Of a stretch of 64,000 bases of DNA, positions 50,031 to 59,500 are shown one piece after another. This DNA comes from Muscardinus avellanarius (lineage: Eukaryota > Chordata > Mammalia > Rodentia > Gliridae): the NCBI GenBank assembly GCA_963383645.1, contig OY726559.1, forward strand, positions 113,878,796-113,942,795, given 5' to 3'. A program made the translations under genes and the position numbers. Positions within the stretch are counted from its first letter, which is position 1; the number at the start of each line of letters is the position of its first letter. Under the pieces are notes generated by a model, which worked only from the letters and a program-made list of their open reading frames with translations, was not told the DNA's origin and made no database searches.

Positions 50031-52622
50031 AGCTCCCGCAGTCCCCGCCGCGGGCTCAGCTCCCACCCCGGATCCGGGAAGGCCAGGTGGCGGGAGGCGG
50101 CGCCCACTCCCCGCCCGGCCGCCAGCGGCCTGGAGGGCGAAGAAGGACCGATCAAGGACCCGAGGAGCTGCCCGGAGCCCCCGCCCTCCCGGCGAGCACG
50201 TGGGGCGCCTGGACCAATAGAGAGACAGACAGACGGACGGGAAAGGGAGGAGAGACGAGGGAGGCCGACCCAACTGGGGTCGGGAGCCTGGGAGGCGCGG
50301 GGTCGGGGCTCGGGCAGGGCGTGGCCCTGTCCCCAGGGCCGGGGGCTCCTGCTGGGCATCTCCCCTCCCCCCTCCCCGTCCAGCGAGGTGGCTCAGGCCT
50401 GAGCTGCGCCCCGGGGGGGGGGTCCTACAGGGGTGCGACCCACGGCTTCCAGCCATGCACTTGCTGGACCCGAGGCTGGTGGGCGCGGGAGCCGGACACG
50501 CCCGCGGCCACTGTCCAGGGCAGGTCGAGAGGGAGAGAGAGGCGCCGGCCGCCGTGGGGGGAGCAGCAGCCCCTCGGGGAGGAGGCTGCAGAACTTGGCC
50601 CTGGCCGGGAGGGGCTGCAGAACTTGGCCCTGGCCGGGAGGGGCTGCTGAAGTGGACCGAGCCCCGTCGGACGCCTGGGCGCGAGCGGGCAGCCCCGGGG
50701 CCGTCTTACGTAGCCTGGGCGGCGGCGGCGGGCTCCGGGTCCGGCGGGCGGCCCTCGGCGGACGCGGCGGCGGCGGCGGCGGGGGGACGGGCACCTGGCG
50801 GGGCGGGGGGGCCGCGGCGGGGAAGGTGCTACTTCTGGGGAAGAGCGGGGACAGCAGCAGGGCCAGCTCGGGGCTGGCCAGGCAGGGCAGGGCCCCCCGC
50901 GGCGGGGGCGAGTAGGCCCCCACCGGGGACAGGCGGGCGGGCAGCCGCTGCTCCCCCGGGGGGCTCGGCGCCGCCAGCAGCCGCAGCCCCGCGCCGGGCC
51001 AGCCGGCCAGCGGAGCCAGGAGCAGGGGCCCCGCGTCCAGCAGGGGGCGCCCGTCGGCCGAGAGGCGGAAAACCAGGGGCCGGGGGAGCAGCAGGGGGCC
51101 GGCTGCAGGCGGGGCGGGCCGGGGGCGGGGAGAGGCGGCGGGGCGGGCAGCCAGGCGGGCGGGGCGGGAGAAAGAGGGGCAGAGCGTTAGTCCGGGAGCC
51201 CCGCGCCCCGCGCGGCGCCCCTCCCCGGAGCGGGCGGGCCGGGGGGGCCGGGCGGCGCGGCCCGCAGCGCTCACCGTCGGGGCGGGCGCGGGGCTCCGCG
51301 GGCTCCCTCCCGGCCGGCGCCTCCTGGCCGGCCGCGGGGCTGGCGGCGCGGGGCTCCTCGGGCGGCGCCTCGGCGATGGGCTGCAGCCCGGGCCGCGTCT
51401 TCTTGCGGCGCGGCGGCACGGGCGGCGGCGGGGGGCGCGGCGGCACCAGCGCCCAGCCGGCGGGGGGCTCCCGCGGCGGCGGCGGGGGGCGGCTGCGGGC
51501 CCGCAGCTCGCGGAAGGTGGTGACCTCGCGGGCCGGGCCGGCGGGGGGCAGCTCGGAGTCCGGGGAGAAGACGATGAGCCAGTCGCTGCGGTCCTTCTTG
51601 GGCTGCGGCACGAGCGGCAGCCCCGGGCCCCGCTTGCGCTTCTGGGCCAGCTCGTGGAAGGACGTGATGGCGCGGGGGGGCCCCGGCTCGGCGTCGCTCC
51701 GCCGCCCCCCCTCGGCGCCCCCCGCAGCGGTCTTGGCGCCGGCGATGCCCGGGCGGGGGTCCGGCTCGGGCGCGGGCTCCCCGGGCTGCGCCCTCCAGCC
51801 GCGGCCGGCGGCGGCGTCTCCATGGGCCCCCCAGCCCGGGGGGTTGTTCTCGGGGCTCTTCCAGCCGGCCTCGGCGCGCTCCGCGTCGATCTGCCAGAGG
51901 GGGTTGATGTTCCAGCTGGGCTCCGTGCTCCCCGCGTCGGTTCGCGCATCCTCCGCCTCCGAGAGCTCCGCGGTCGGGAGGTCGCGCTCCCCGCCCTCCT
52001 GCTCCTCCGGCTCCTCGTCCTCGGGGGTCGGGGGCTCCGGGTCGGGGCTCAGGGCGTTGCAGTTCGAGTCCAGCCCGGGCCCGGGCGGGGAGGACGCCGC
52101 GGAGCACGAGTCGGGCGAGCAGCAGAAGCTGTCCGGGGAGGGGGAGCGGGCGCCGGGGCCCGAGGCCAGCGGGCGGCCCTGCCCCGGGGGCGCGGGGCGC
52201 GCGCCCTCGTCGCCCGGCAGGCCCCGGGAGTAGACCGAGATGGGGGACTCATCGGGGCTGAGATCCGAGCAGGAGCTGAGCGAGGAGTAGCAGCCGGGGT
52301 CTGAGGGCGAGGCCGCCCCTTCCTCCTCCCGCGGGGAGGGCTCCTGCCGGTTCTGGAGGCTCGGCCCGTGCTCCTGGCAGCACCTGCAGGGCACCGCGGG
52401 GCTGTTGGAGTTGGCGTCCACCAGCGCCCCGCCGCACGGGCTCCTGCCCGCCTTGCCCCCGGCGTCCCCGGGGGGCGGGGGCGTGCTCAGAGGCCCCTCC
52501 CGCAGCTCCGGGCGGCGGGACAGGTGCAGGCCGAGGGAGACGTGCTGGAGGTGGATGTGGTTGAGGTTGCAGAGTAAAGCCCTCTGAGGGGACAGCATGG
52601 TGCCGTCCACCTAGCTGCGGAC
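44303..52622 (-). CDS. RUSC1: RUSC1 (NESCA), RUN and SH3 domain-containing adaptor; complete coding region
   Basis: RUSC1 is a cytoplasmic/vesicle adaptor implicated in TrkA neurotrophin signalling, NEMO binding and AP-4 vesicle sorting. Minus-strand coding exons are 52598-51275, 51102-50710 (optional), 49639-49541, 49397-49321, 49222-49048, 48982-48877, 48743-48697, 47803-47269, 46212-46087 and 44796-44628. All splice phases agree. The product is 1016 residues with the cassette and 885 without; the human form is about 902. The start is the ATG at 52598 ([20 protein letters not shown]), preceded in frame by a TAG. The long N-terminal region is proline-rich; the RUN domain follows from about the [14 protein letters not shown] motif; the SH3 domain is at the C-terminus ([10 protein letters not shown], ending VGYTSLVL). 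It converges with ASH1L and lies in tandem downstream of FDPS. A shorter form could start at the internal Met of [10 protein letters not shown] in exon 3. Confidence 0.96.
44322..44327 (-). terminator. RUSC1: RUSC1 poly(A) signal
   Basis: AATAAA on the minus strand, about 300 bases downstream of the RUSC1 stop. Confidence 0.8.
44628..44796 (-). CDS. RUSC1: RUSC1 last coding exon (SH3 domain) with stop
   Basis: Encodes [20 protein letters not shown], then [20 protein letters not shown] and [10 protein letters not shown], a complete SH3 domain (ALCDH, ED-W, VPVGY). The stop TAG is at 44630-44628. Confidence 0.97.
44797..46086. repeat. RUSC1 intron with SINEs
   Basis: A minus-strand B1 half lies at about 44900-44985, a minus-strand full copy at 45170-45372, and a plus-strand copy at 45795-45990. 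The rest is apparently unique. Confidence 0.75.
46087..46212 (-). CDS. RUSC1: RUSC1 exon 9
   Basis: A 126-bp exon encoding [19 protein letters not shown] through SGPGTEQAH, the linker before the SH3 domain. Acceptor TTCCAG, donor GTAAGG. Confidence 0.93.
46213..47268. repeat. RUSC1 intron with nested SINEs
   Basis: A minus-strand SINE at about 46530-46950 is split by a young minus-strand copy (46615-46800). Further minus-strand copies or halves lie at about 46955-47105 and 47107-47205. Confidence 0.8.
46615..46800 (-). mobile_element. Young-subfamily SINE nested in an older SINE, 14-bp duplication
   Basis: TTATTCTTGATTTT occurs exactly at 46601-46614 and 46801-46814, flanking a minus-strand copy that begins (in plus reading) with poly(T)/G and GGGGTTCCTGGAAGCCC and ends GCCGGC. 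Confidence 0.92.
47269..47803 (-). CDS. RUSC1: RUSC1 exon 8
   Basis: A 535-bp exon encoding [20 protein letters not shown], the histidine run [11 protein letters not shown], and the [18 protein letters not shown] segment. It covers the end of the RUN region and the linker to SH3. Donor GTATTG at 47268. Confidence 0.95.
47804..48696. repeat. RUSC1 intron with SINEs
   Basis: A plus-strand ID half lies at about 47960-48035. Minus-strand parts are at about 48165-48205, 48222-48418 and 48420-48525. A CT-rich stretch is at 48625-48690. Confidence 0.7.
48697..48743 (-). CDS. RUSC1: RUSC1 exon 7 (47 bp)
   Basis: Encodes [15 protein letters not shown]. Acceptor CCCCAG, donor GTCAGG. Phases fit both neighbours. 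Confidence 0.93.
48877..48982 (-). CDS. RUSC1: RUSC1 exon 6 (RUN domain)
   Basis: A 106-bp exon encoding [20 protein letters not shown] through FHAFILGLL. Acceptor CCCAG, donor GTGAGC. Confidence 0.95.
49048..49222 (-). CDS. RUSC1: RUSC1 exon 5 (RUN domain)
   Basis: A 175-bp exon encoding [20 protein letters not shown], then [19 protein letters not shown], in the RUN domain. Donor GTGAGG at 49047. Confidence 0.96.
49321..49397 (-). CDS. RUSC1: RUSC1 exon 4
   Basis: A 77-bp exon encoding [20 protein letters not shown] through LVQK, at the entry to the RUN domain. Acceptor TTCCAG, donor GTGACG. Confidence 0.95.
49541..49639 (-). CDS. RUSC1: RUSC1 exon 3
   Basis: A 99-bp exon encoding [17 protein letters not shown] then [16 protein letters not shown]. 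Acceptor CCCCAG, donor GTAGGC. The Met in MAEAQ is the likely start of the short isoform. Confidence 0.94.
49798..50042. repeat. Composite minisatellite: (CA)n alternating with CCAGCTCCCGCAGT
   Basis: Six identical 14-mers CCAGCTCCCGCAGT start at 49828, 49867, 49904, 49939, 49970 and 50029. CA runs of different lengths separate them, giving spacings of 39, 37, 35, 31 and 59 bp. A CG run (49798-49808) opens the array. Confidence 0.95.
50584..50650. repeat. 29-bp tandem repeat, two full copies and a partial third
   Basis: Units start at 50584, 50613 and 50642. Each begins GGCTGCAGAACTTGGCCCTG; the third diverges after GGCTGC. Confidence 0.9.
50710..51102 (-). CDS. RUSC1: RUSC1 optional proline-rich cassette exon
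   Basis: A 393-bp (131-codon) stretch is open in the phase set by exon 2. It is bounded by a CTGCAG acceptor (AG at 51104-51103) and a GTAAGA donor at 50709. Entry and exit phases are both 1, so it can be skipped without a frameshift. The peptide contains [24 protein letters not shown] and [20 protein letters not shown] segments, then a poly-proline block. I believe similar sequence exists in long mammalian RUSC1 isoforms, but cannot confirm it. Confidence 0.65.
51275..52622 (-). CDS. RUSC1: RUSC1 exon 2 (start codon, large N-terminal exon)
   Basis: The coding part is 52598-51275 (residues 1-442), with 24 bases of 5'UTR before it. The acceptor CTTCTAG ends at 52623 and the donor GTGAGC starts at 51274. 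Motifs include [37 protein letters not shown], and a poly-proline run before [14 protein letters not shown]. The exon is extremely GC-rich. Confidence 0.93.
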
Positions 52623-53273
52623 CTAGAAGACAGGGGTGGTGACACCGAGTCAGCGCGGACGCGGGCGGCGAAGGGCGCCGCGGGGACCGGCGGCCTGCAG
52701 GGCTCGGGCGGCGCCGGGGATGCAAATGGCACACGGGCATCGACTGGCCCTGGGTTTCCGCCGCAGTGTTTGCAGGTGGAATCGACCTCCCCCCCCCCCA
52801 TGGAGAAGGGAGGGTCAGGGAACGCGGCTGCGCCCTGAGGCTCCTGAGGATGCGGAGGAGCTCCGGGAGGACGGGCCGGGCGGGACCCAGGGCCTCCCTG
52901 CCGCAGTCCGACCCTGCCCGTCAGCTTAGCCCGCGCTCCCAGAGGAAGGGGCAGAGGAGACCCGCCCGGGGGCCCTGAAATGCGGCGGGTGGCAAGGAGC
53001 TCACACCGGGTCTGGCCACTCGAGGAGGCGACGGGTGGGAGCTGGAGGGGGAAGGAGGCAGCCCCGACGCCTGCCCCTCGGGGTCTCCACGCCGGGTGCG
53101 CCCCCACCCTCCACCATCCCCCTGCAGGTCCATTTTCAGCTCCAGCATCCATCAGGCCGCCACCGCCCCACCCCTTCCCGGTCCATTCGGCTGCTCCCTG
53201 CTGCCCCACCCCCGGGCCCGGTCCATCCGTCCGTCCATCCATCCATCCACACCGCGGGCCGAGCCCTCCTCAC
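52623..53273 (-). other. RUSC1: Probable first intron of RUSC1 and CpG-rich 5' flank
   Basis: GC-rich sequence without SINEs, between the exon 2 acceptor and the candidate exon 1 donor. A CCAT/CCGT-type short tandem lies at 53222-53250. Confidence 0.5.
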
Positions 53274-53400
53274 CGGGGTGCCCTGGGCTCCCTGGGCTGG
53301 TCGTGGCTCCCGCGGTCCCGCCGGGTGGGTCGCAGCCGAGCCGAGGGGAGGGGCGCTAGGACGGGGCTGCGCAGCCGCACCCTCCCCTGTGCAGGGCGTG
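53274..53400 (-). other. RUSC1: Candidate RUSC1 5' non-coding exon 1
   Basis: Exon 2 has a clear 3' splice site at 52623, so an upstream exon must exist. A good donor (CCCCG then GTGAGG) lies at 53274/53273, just inside the GC-rich promoter-like block. Another candidate donor (GTGAGC) lies near 53002. The 5' end is not determinable. Confidence 0.35.
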
Positions 53401-53445
53401 GCCTCGTCCAGACCCGCCCCGCGCTGACGTCACCACCCATGCAGC
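53300..53445 (-). promoter_or_regulatory. RUSC1: Probable RUSC1 promoter (CpG-rich, CRE, GC boxes)
   Basis: The block is rich in CpG and has GC boxes (CCCGCCCC near 53413, GGGAGGGGCG near 53346). A perfect palindromic cAMP-response element TGACGTCA lies at 53425-53432. It sits upstream of the RUSC1 first exon and just past the FDPS 3' end. There is no TATA box. The assignment is from position and motifs only. Confidence 0.55.
53425..53432. promoter_or_regulatory. CRE palindrome TGACGTCA
   Basis: A perfect 8-bp CREB/ATF site flanked by CpG-rich sequence and a GC box. It is the only one I noticed, placed where the RUSC1 promoter is expected. Confidence 0.6.
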
Positions 53446-53574
53446 TCCGGGCTTTGGGCGGAGGGGGCTGTTGGGGCGTCTGCAGTCCGGCTGCCTCCCT
53501 TTGCTCCCGGTGTCTCAACCCCCCACCCGCCCCGGCCCCGCCCATTCTGGACAGAGGAGCAGAAACACGCCACC

Positions 53575-56490
53575 ATAGGGTTAGACTGTAGTTTATTGAG
53601 AGCCCTCCCTCCGCCCCGGGTCACTTCCTCCGCTTGTAGATCTTGTTCGCCAGCCTCAGGAAGATGGTGGGGGGCAGGGGCGCGGCGTGCTGCTCGATGA
53701 GGCTCATGAGGCGGCTGTAGCTGTCTTCTTCATACTGCAAGAACACGGCCGGGAGATCCAGCTCCTCGTACAGCGCCTTCACCTGGGCCACCTTCTTGGG
53801 GTCCTTCTGCCCATAATTCTCCTGGAGGGGTTGGAAGTAGAAGAGTGGGCCTTCCCCAGGGGTCGCTCGGCTCACTCACCCCTGTGTTCCAGAACATCTC
53901 CAGGAGCTCGCGCTCCATCCCAGCCTCTGCCAACCTAAGACCTCAAACTCCTGCTCCCCTCTCTAGCCCACTGATTTTATTTATTTATTTATTTATTTGG
54001 CGCGGTACTGGGGATGGAACCCAGGGGCTTTCTATCTCCAAGTAACACACCTTCAGCCCTATTTTTTATTCTTTATTTTGAAACAGCGTCTCACTGAGTT
54101 GCAGAGGGCCTGAGTAGCTGAGGCTGGCCACAAACCACGACCCTCCTAATTCAGCCTCCCGAATGCTGGTGTTACAAGCGTGCGCCACCATGCCCGGCTG
54201 CTAGACACCTTTAGCACCTGCTACACTCACCAAATTGTAAGGACAGAAAATATCTGCTGGCATCACCGCATGTCCCCTAGGGGGCAAAAGAGCCCCAGCT
54301 TAAGAGCCAGGCCTCTCTCCCTTCCAGTGAGCCCCGGCCCAGGCACCTGCAAGATCTGGCGCTGCTCTGGAGAGGCCCGCTGCAGGCACTGGACCACCAG
54401 CCAGCTGCACTTGTTGTCCTGGATGTCAGTGCCAATCTTGCCCGTCACGCTGGGGTCACCAAAGAGGTCAAGGTAGTCATCCTGGGTCGGAGGCAGAAGA
54501 GGAATGAAGAGACCGCTCGGGAGTGGAGGTGGGGTGTGGCTCCCCAGGCGGGCCACCTACCTGGATCTGGAAGAACTCGCCCATCTCCAGCAGGATCTTC
54601 CTGGCGTTGGCGTGCTCCTTCTCTCCATCGATGCCTGCCTGTGAGGACCAGGATTCAGAAGCCAGGCTCCCCGGGCCCCCGGCCCACTGCTTCCTTCCCC
54701 AGTCCTTGCCCTGTGCGGCCCCAGTAGTCTCTCCTTCTGGACATTCTTGGCCTCCCTGACCTGGGAAGTCCTGACCACTGACCCAACGTCTATGCCACTT
54801 ATTTATGGCCAGGCCTTCCTGGGAGTCAGAGCAGAGATGAATCTTTTTTTTTTTTTTTTTTGCCGTCCTGGGGATGGAACTCAGTGGCATTTTACTTCCG
54901 AGCTACACCCCATCCCGATTTTTTTATTCTTTATTTTAAAACGGGGTCTCACTGAGTTGCGGAGAGCCTAAGTAGCAGAGGCTATCCATGAACCACAATC
55001 CCTCCTGTCTCAGCCTCCCAAATGCTGGGATCACAAGCATGCGCCACCACGCCCGGCTAGAGATGTATCATTCGGAAGCCCTCAGACTCGTCTACACAAG
55101 TTTGAGTCACAATGATCCTTTTTTTGGAACTTTCCAACTTTTTTTTTTCCCCCTGGCACTAGGGAATGAACTCAGGGTTGCTCTAGTGCTAAGCTACACC
55201 CCCAGCGCCCTTTTTATTTTTTTATTTTATTTTATTATTTTTTGGGGGAGGGGTGGTACTAGGGTTCCTGGAAACCGTTCTACCTCTGTTTGGTTTTTTG
55301 TTTTTTTGTTTTTTTAAACAGGGTCTCTTAAGCCAGCGAGGCTGGCTTCGAACCACAGCAATCCTATCTCCGCCTCCCAAGCGCAGGGATTACAAGTATG
55401 CGCCACCACGCCTGGTTTATTCTTTTATTTTGAATCAGGGCCTCAACAAAGTTGCTGAGGCTGACTGCAAACCTGCCATCCTCCTGTCTCAGCCTCCCAA
55501 GTACTGGGATGACCAGCATGTGCCACCACACCCAGCTTTTCTTTTTATTTTGTGACAGGGTCTCCCTAAGTTGCCGAGGCTGGGCTAGAATCTGTGCTTC
55601 TCTGTCTTAGCATTCCACATACGGGGATTACAAGCGTGCACTTGTAAGCGGCAGGAACCTTATCCCTCTCATACAGCTGAAATGGACCGGCCTGCTCAAG
55701 ATCACAGGCTGCTTGCTCAGTGGGGGACTGGACGGACGCTCGAGGTGTGCACTGGGCCTTCCCACCCAACGCCCCATCACAGGGCAGAGTGGCACCTGAC
55801 CTACCATGTACATGGCGGCAGCGACCGGCAAGTAGAAGGAGTAGAAGGCTGTCTTGTACTTGACGATGGATTTGTACCTGCGGAGAGGGCGAAGGGAAAC
55901 CCCTCAAGGCCCCCGCCTGGCCTGGCCTCCCCCACGGCCCGGGCAGCTCCCAGAGGACTCACCTCTTCTCCGTGTATCTGCCGAGATCCACGTGGCCCTG
56001 GGGGGCGGTGATGAGGTCCAGGGTCTGCCCAATCTCAGTCTGATAGCAACTCTGCAGAAAGAGGGAGACGGCCGTGAGCCAGGGCTTCTTTTCTTTTTCT
56101 TTTTTGGTGTGTGGCACTGGGGGTAAAACGGAGGGGCATTCTACCTCCGAGCTACAACCCCAAATCTAGCTTACTTACTCTTTATTTATTTTATTTTTTT
56201 CAGTACTGGGGATGGAACCCAGGGGCATTCTACCTCCAAACTACACCCTCAGCCCTATCTATTTTTTTATGCTTTATTTTGAAACAGGGTCTCACTGAGT
56301 TGCAAAGAGCCTCACTAAGTATCTGAGGCTGTCCGCAAACCACAATCCTCCTGTCTCAGCCTCCTGAATGCTGGGATTACAAATGTGCACCACCACGCCT
56401 GGCTCTGTCTTATTATTATTTTTTTTTTCCCGGTACTGGGGATAGAACCCAGGTGAATTCTACCTCCAAGCTATACCCCCAGCCCTATTT

Positions 56491-56521
<31 letters not shown>

Positions 56522-56543
56522 ACGTATATGTATATGCGTGTGT

Positions 56544-56579
<36 letters not shown>

Positions 56580-59500
56580 TACTGGGGATGGAACCCGGAG
56601 GCTTTCTACCTCCGAGCTTTACTCCCAGACCTATTTTATATTTTATTTGGAAATAGGGCCTCACTCAGTAGCTGAGGCTGGCCGCGAACCTGCGTTCCTC
56701 CTGTGTCAGCCTCTGGGTACCGGGATGACAAGGCTGTGAGCCACGGTCTCCAGAAACCCGCCTCATACTCATTTCTCATATTCATTCCCAGGATCCACTT
56801 TCTGGGCAGAGTTAGGAAGGCGGCAGAGCAGAGAGAAACCCAGGGCCACATTCAAGCACCCAGTCCTCAGCGGCCACGGCAGTCACACGGACACGGAGAA
56901 GCCACCCCGCTACCCTCCACCCTGCCCACTCCTCTTCCTCGTATTCCCTTTCTAGAAAGCCGAGCATCGCCTGTGCCGGGAAGGCACAGAGAAGGTTCTG
57001 GAGGCACAGGCTCCGGGCAGGCCCTGGCCCGTGGGCCCAGCGAGCGCTGACCTGCAGGAAGAGCTCGACCAGGTTCAGGTAGTAGGGCTGGTCCCGGCAG
57101 TAGAACTTCAGCAGACGGTAGATACATGATTCCAGAAGCAAAGCATCGTTGACAGCATCCAAACCTATGCCCGGCTGGCAGGGACCCAGAGAGAAGAACA
57201 AGCAGTCGATTTCCAGCCTGGAATCGCCCAGGAACCATTACCCTGGATACCACAGCCAAGCTACAGGGAAGCCCGCCTGGGGCCTGCCCAGGCCCGCTGG
57301 GACCTTTCCCATCCGAGTTACCTTCTGGTACCAGCAGATCTGCCCCCGGCGCGTGAGGGATGAATCCATGATATCATCTGACACCAGGAAGAAAGCCTGC
57401 AGCTGCGGACAGAGGAGCGAACTAAGACCCCGGGACCCCCAGCTCTTTGGTGATGGTGATAACAGGGATGGAACCCAGGGGCATTCTACGCCTGTGCTAT
57501 ACCCCAGCCTTATTTTATTATTTTTGTGCAGTACTGGGGATAGAACTCAGTAGCATTCTACCTCCGAGCTACACCCCCTGCCCTATTTTTTATTCTTTAT
57601 TTTGAAACCAGGTCTCATTGAGTTGCAAAGGGTCTCACTAAGTAGCTGAGGCTGTCTGCAAACCGCGATCCTCTGGTCTCAGCCTCTCGAATGCTGGGAT
57701 TACAAGTGTGCACCAACACACCCGGATCTTTAATTTTTTTGTGTGTGGTCCTGGGGATTGAACCCAGGGGCATTCTACCTTTAAGCTATACCCTCAGCAC
57801 TATTTTATTCTTTATTTTTGAAATTGAGTCTCACTAAATCACACAGAGGGTCTCAGTAAGTAGTTTTTTTTTTTTTTTTTTTTTTTTTTTGGTGGTACTG
57901 GGATGGAACCCAGGGGCATTCTACCTCCAAGCTACACCCCCAGCCCTATTTTTTTAATTTTTTTTCTTCCTTTGGTGGTACTGGGGGTGGAACCCAGAGG
58001 CTTTCTACCTCCAGGCTATAACCCCAGACATTTTTTATATTTTATTTGGAAACAGGGTCTCACTAAGTTGCTGAGAGCCTCACTAAGTAGCTAAGGCTGG
58101 CTTCGAACCCGTGTGATCCTCCTGTCTCAGACTCCCATGCATGGGGATTATAAGCGTGCGCCACCACGCCCGGCTCTATTTTTTATTCTTTATTTTCAAA
58201 CAGGGTCTCACTAAGTTGCAGAGGGCTTCAGTAAGTAGCTGAGGCTGTCCACAAATGGTGATCCTCCTGTTTCAGCCTCCCAAATGCTGGGATTACAAGC
58301 GTGCACCACCACGCCCAGCTTTTATTATTATTTTTTTTTTCCGGGTCTGGGGATGGAACCCAGAGGCATTGGACCTCCGAGCTACACCCCCTGCCCTATG
58401 TTTTATTCTTTTTAATTTGAAACAGGGTCTCACTAAGTTGCCAAGGTCCTAGGTAGCTGAGGCTGGTCGTGAACCCAGATCCTCCTGTCTCAGCCTCCCA
58501 AATGCTGAGATTACAAATGTGCACCACCACGCCCAGCCTATTCTTTATTTTGAAACAGGGTCTCACTCAATTGTGGAGGGCCTCACTCAGTAGCTGAGGC
58601 TGGCTGAGAACCTGCAATCCTCCTGTCTCAGCCTCCCAATTACTGGGATTACAAACATGTACCACAATGCCCACCTTATTTTTTATTTGAAACAAGGTCT
58701 TGTAAATTGCTAAGGGCCTCTAAGTTGCTGAGGCTGGCCTTAAAACTTCAATCCTCCTGTCTTAGCCTCCCAAGTACTGAGATTATAGGTATGTGTCACC
58801 ATGCCCAGCTTTCCCCAGGGTCCTTTAATGGCTTCCCATCAGGAAAAAGAGCTAATGCTTCTGAGAGTTGCTGTGAGCTGGGAGGTCGGGATGGGAGGCT
58901 AAGGACTTCAGTTACAGAAAACCTTACAAAGCTACATGAACCTGGGTGTGGCGGTGCATGCCTGTAATGTCCGTACTTACGAGGCTGAGACAGGAGGATT
59001 GCAGGTTCACGGCCAGCCTCAGCAACTAATCAATGCCCTTAGCAACTTAATGAGACTGTTTCCAGGGAAGTAAAACTAAAATTGGTCTAGGAGCATAGAT
59101 TGGAGGTAGAATGCCCCTGAGGTCAGTCCTCAGTACCAAAAAAAGAAAAATTTGAAATATCTGAATATGAAATATACCTTAGATTGTATTATTTGAATCC
59201 AGTCCCTTACCACTAATTAAGCTTTTAGCCAGGCCAGCAAACCATACACCTTCTTGGGCCAGGTAAGCTGGGTATAGAAGACAAATTGTGGGGACTGGAG
59301 CAAACCAGATACACAGAAAAAGAGCAGGTGCCCAGTCCTGGGGAAGCAGCACTGACTTGGCTAGAGCCAGCTGTTGCCACAGGCGACATGAGCCCAGATC
59401 TTATAATCTTCCAAGTAATGCCAGAAATCCGGGTGGGGTTTTTGTTTTTTGTTTTTGTAATTTTTTTTTTTTTGTACTGGGATTAACCCCAGAGGCATTC

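Larger units (their letters stand above)
49640..50709. repeat. RUSC1 intron with composite CA minisatellite and 29-bp tandem
   Basis: A GC-rich intron without SINEs. It holds the composite CA repeat (49798-50042) and a 29-bp tandem (50584-50650); the remainder is apparently unique. Confidence 0.8.

Noticed and set aside
49530..50456. Minus-strand 308-codon frame with long Cys-Val runs upstream of RUSC1 exon 3
   Set aside because: The Cys-Val runs are the translated CA repeat. The exon 3 acceptor at 49639 marks where real coding begins.
50455..52233. Plus-strand open reading frame of 592 codons (and a 430-codon one at 49358-50650)
   Set aside because: They lie opposite RUSC1 exon 2, the cassette exon and the CA minisatellite. 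High GC and repeat sequence remove stop codons. The products are low-complexity Gly/Ala/Arg or His/Thr runs with no recognisable domain.
52980..53591. Plus-strand 203-codon frame, possible counterpart of the antisense RNA RUSC1-AS1
   Set aside because: It is in the right place for an antisense transcript, but it spans the RUSC1 promoter region, is Pro/Arg/Ser-rich and has no motif. I cannot tell it from chance in GC-rich DNA.
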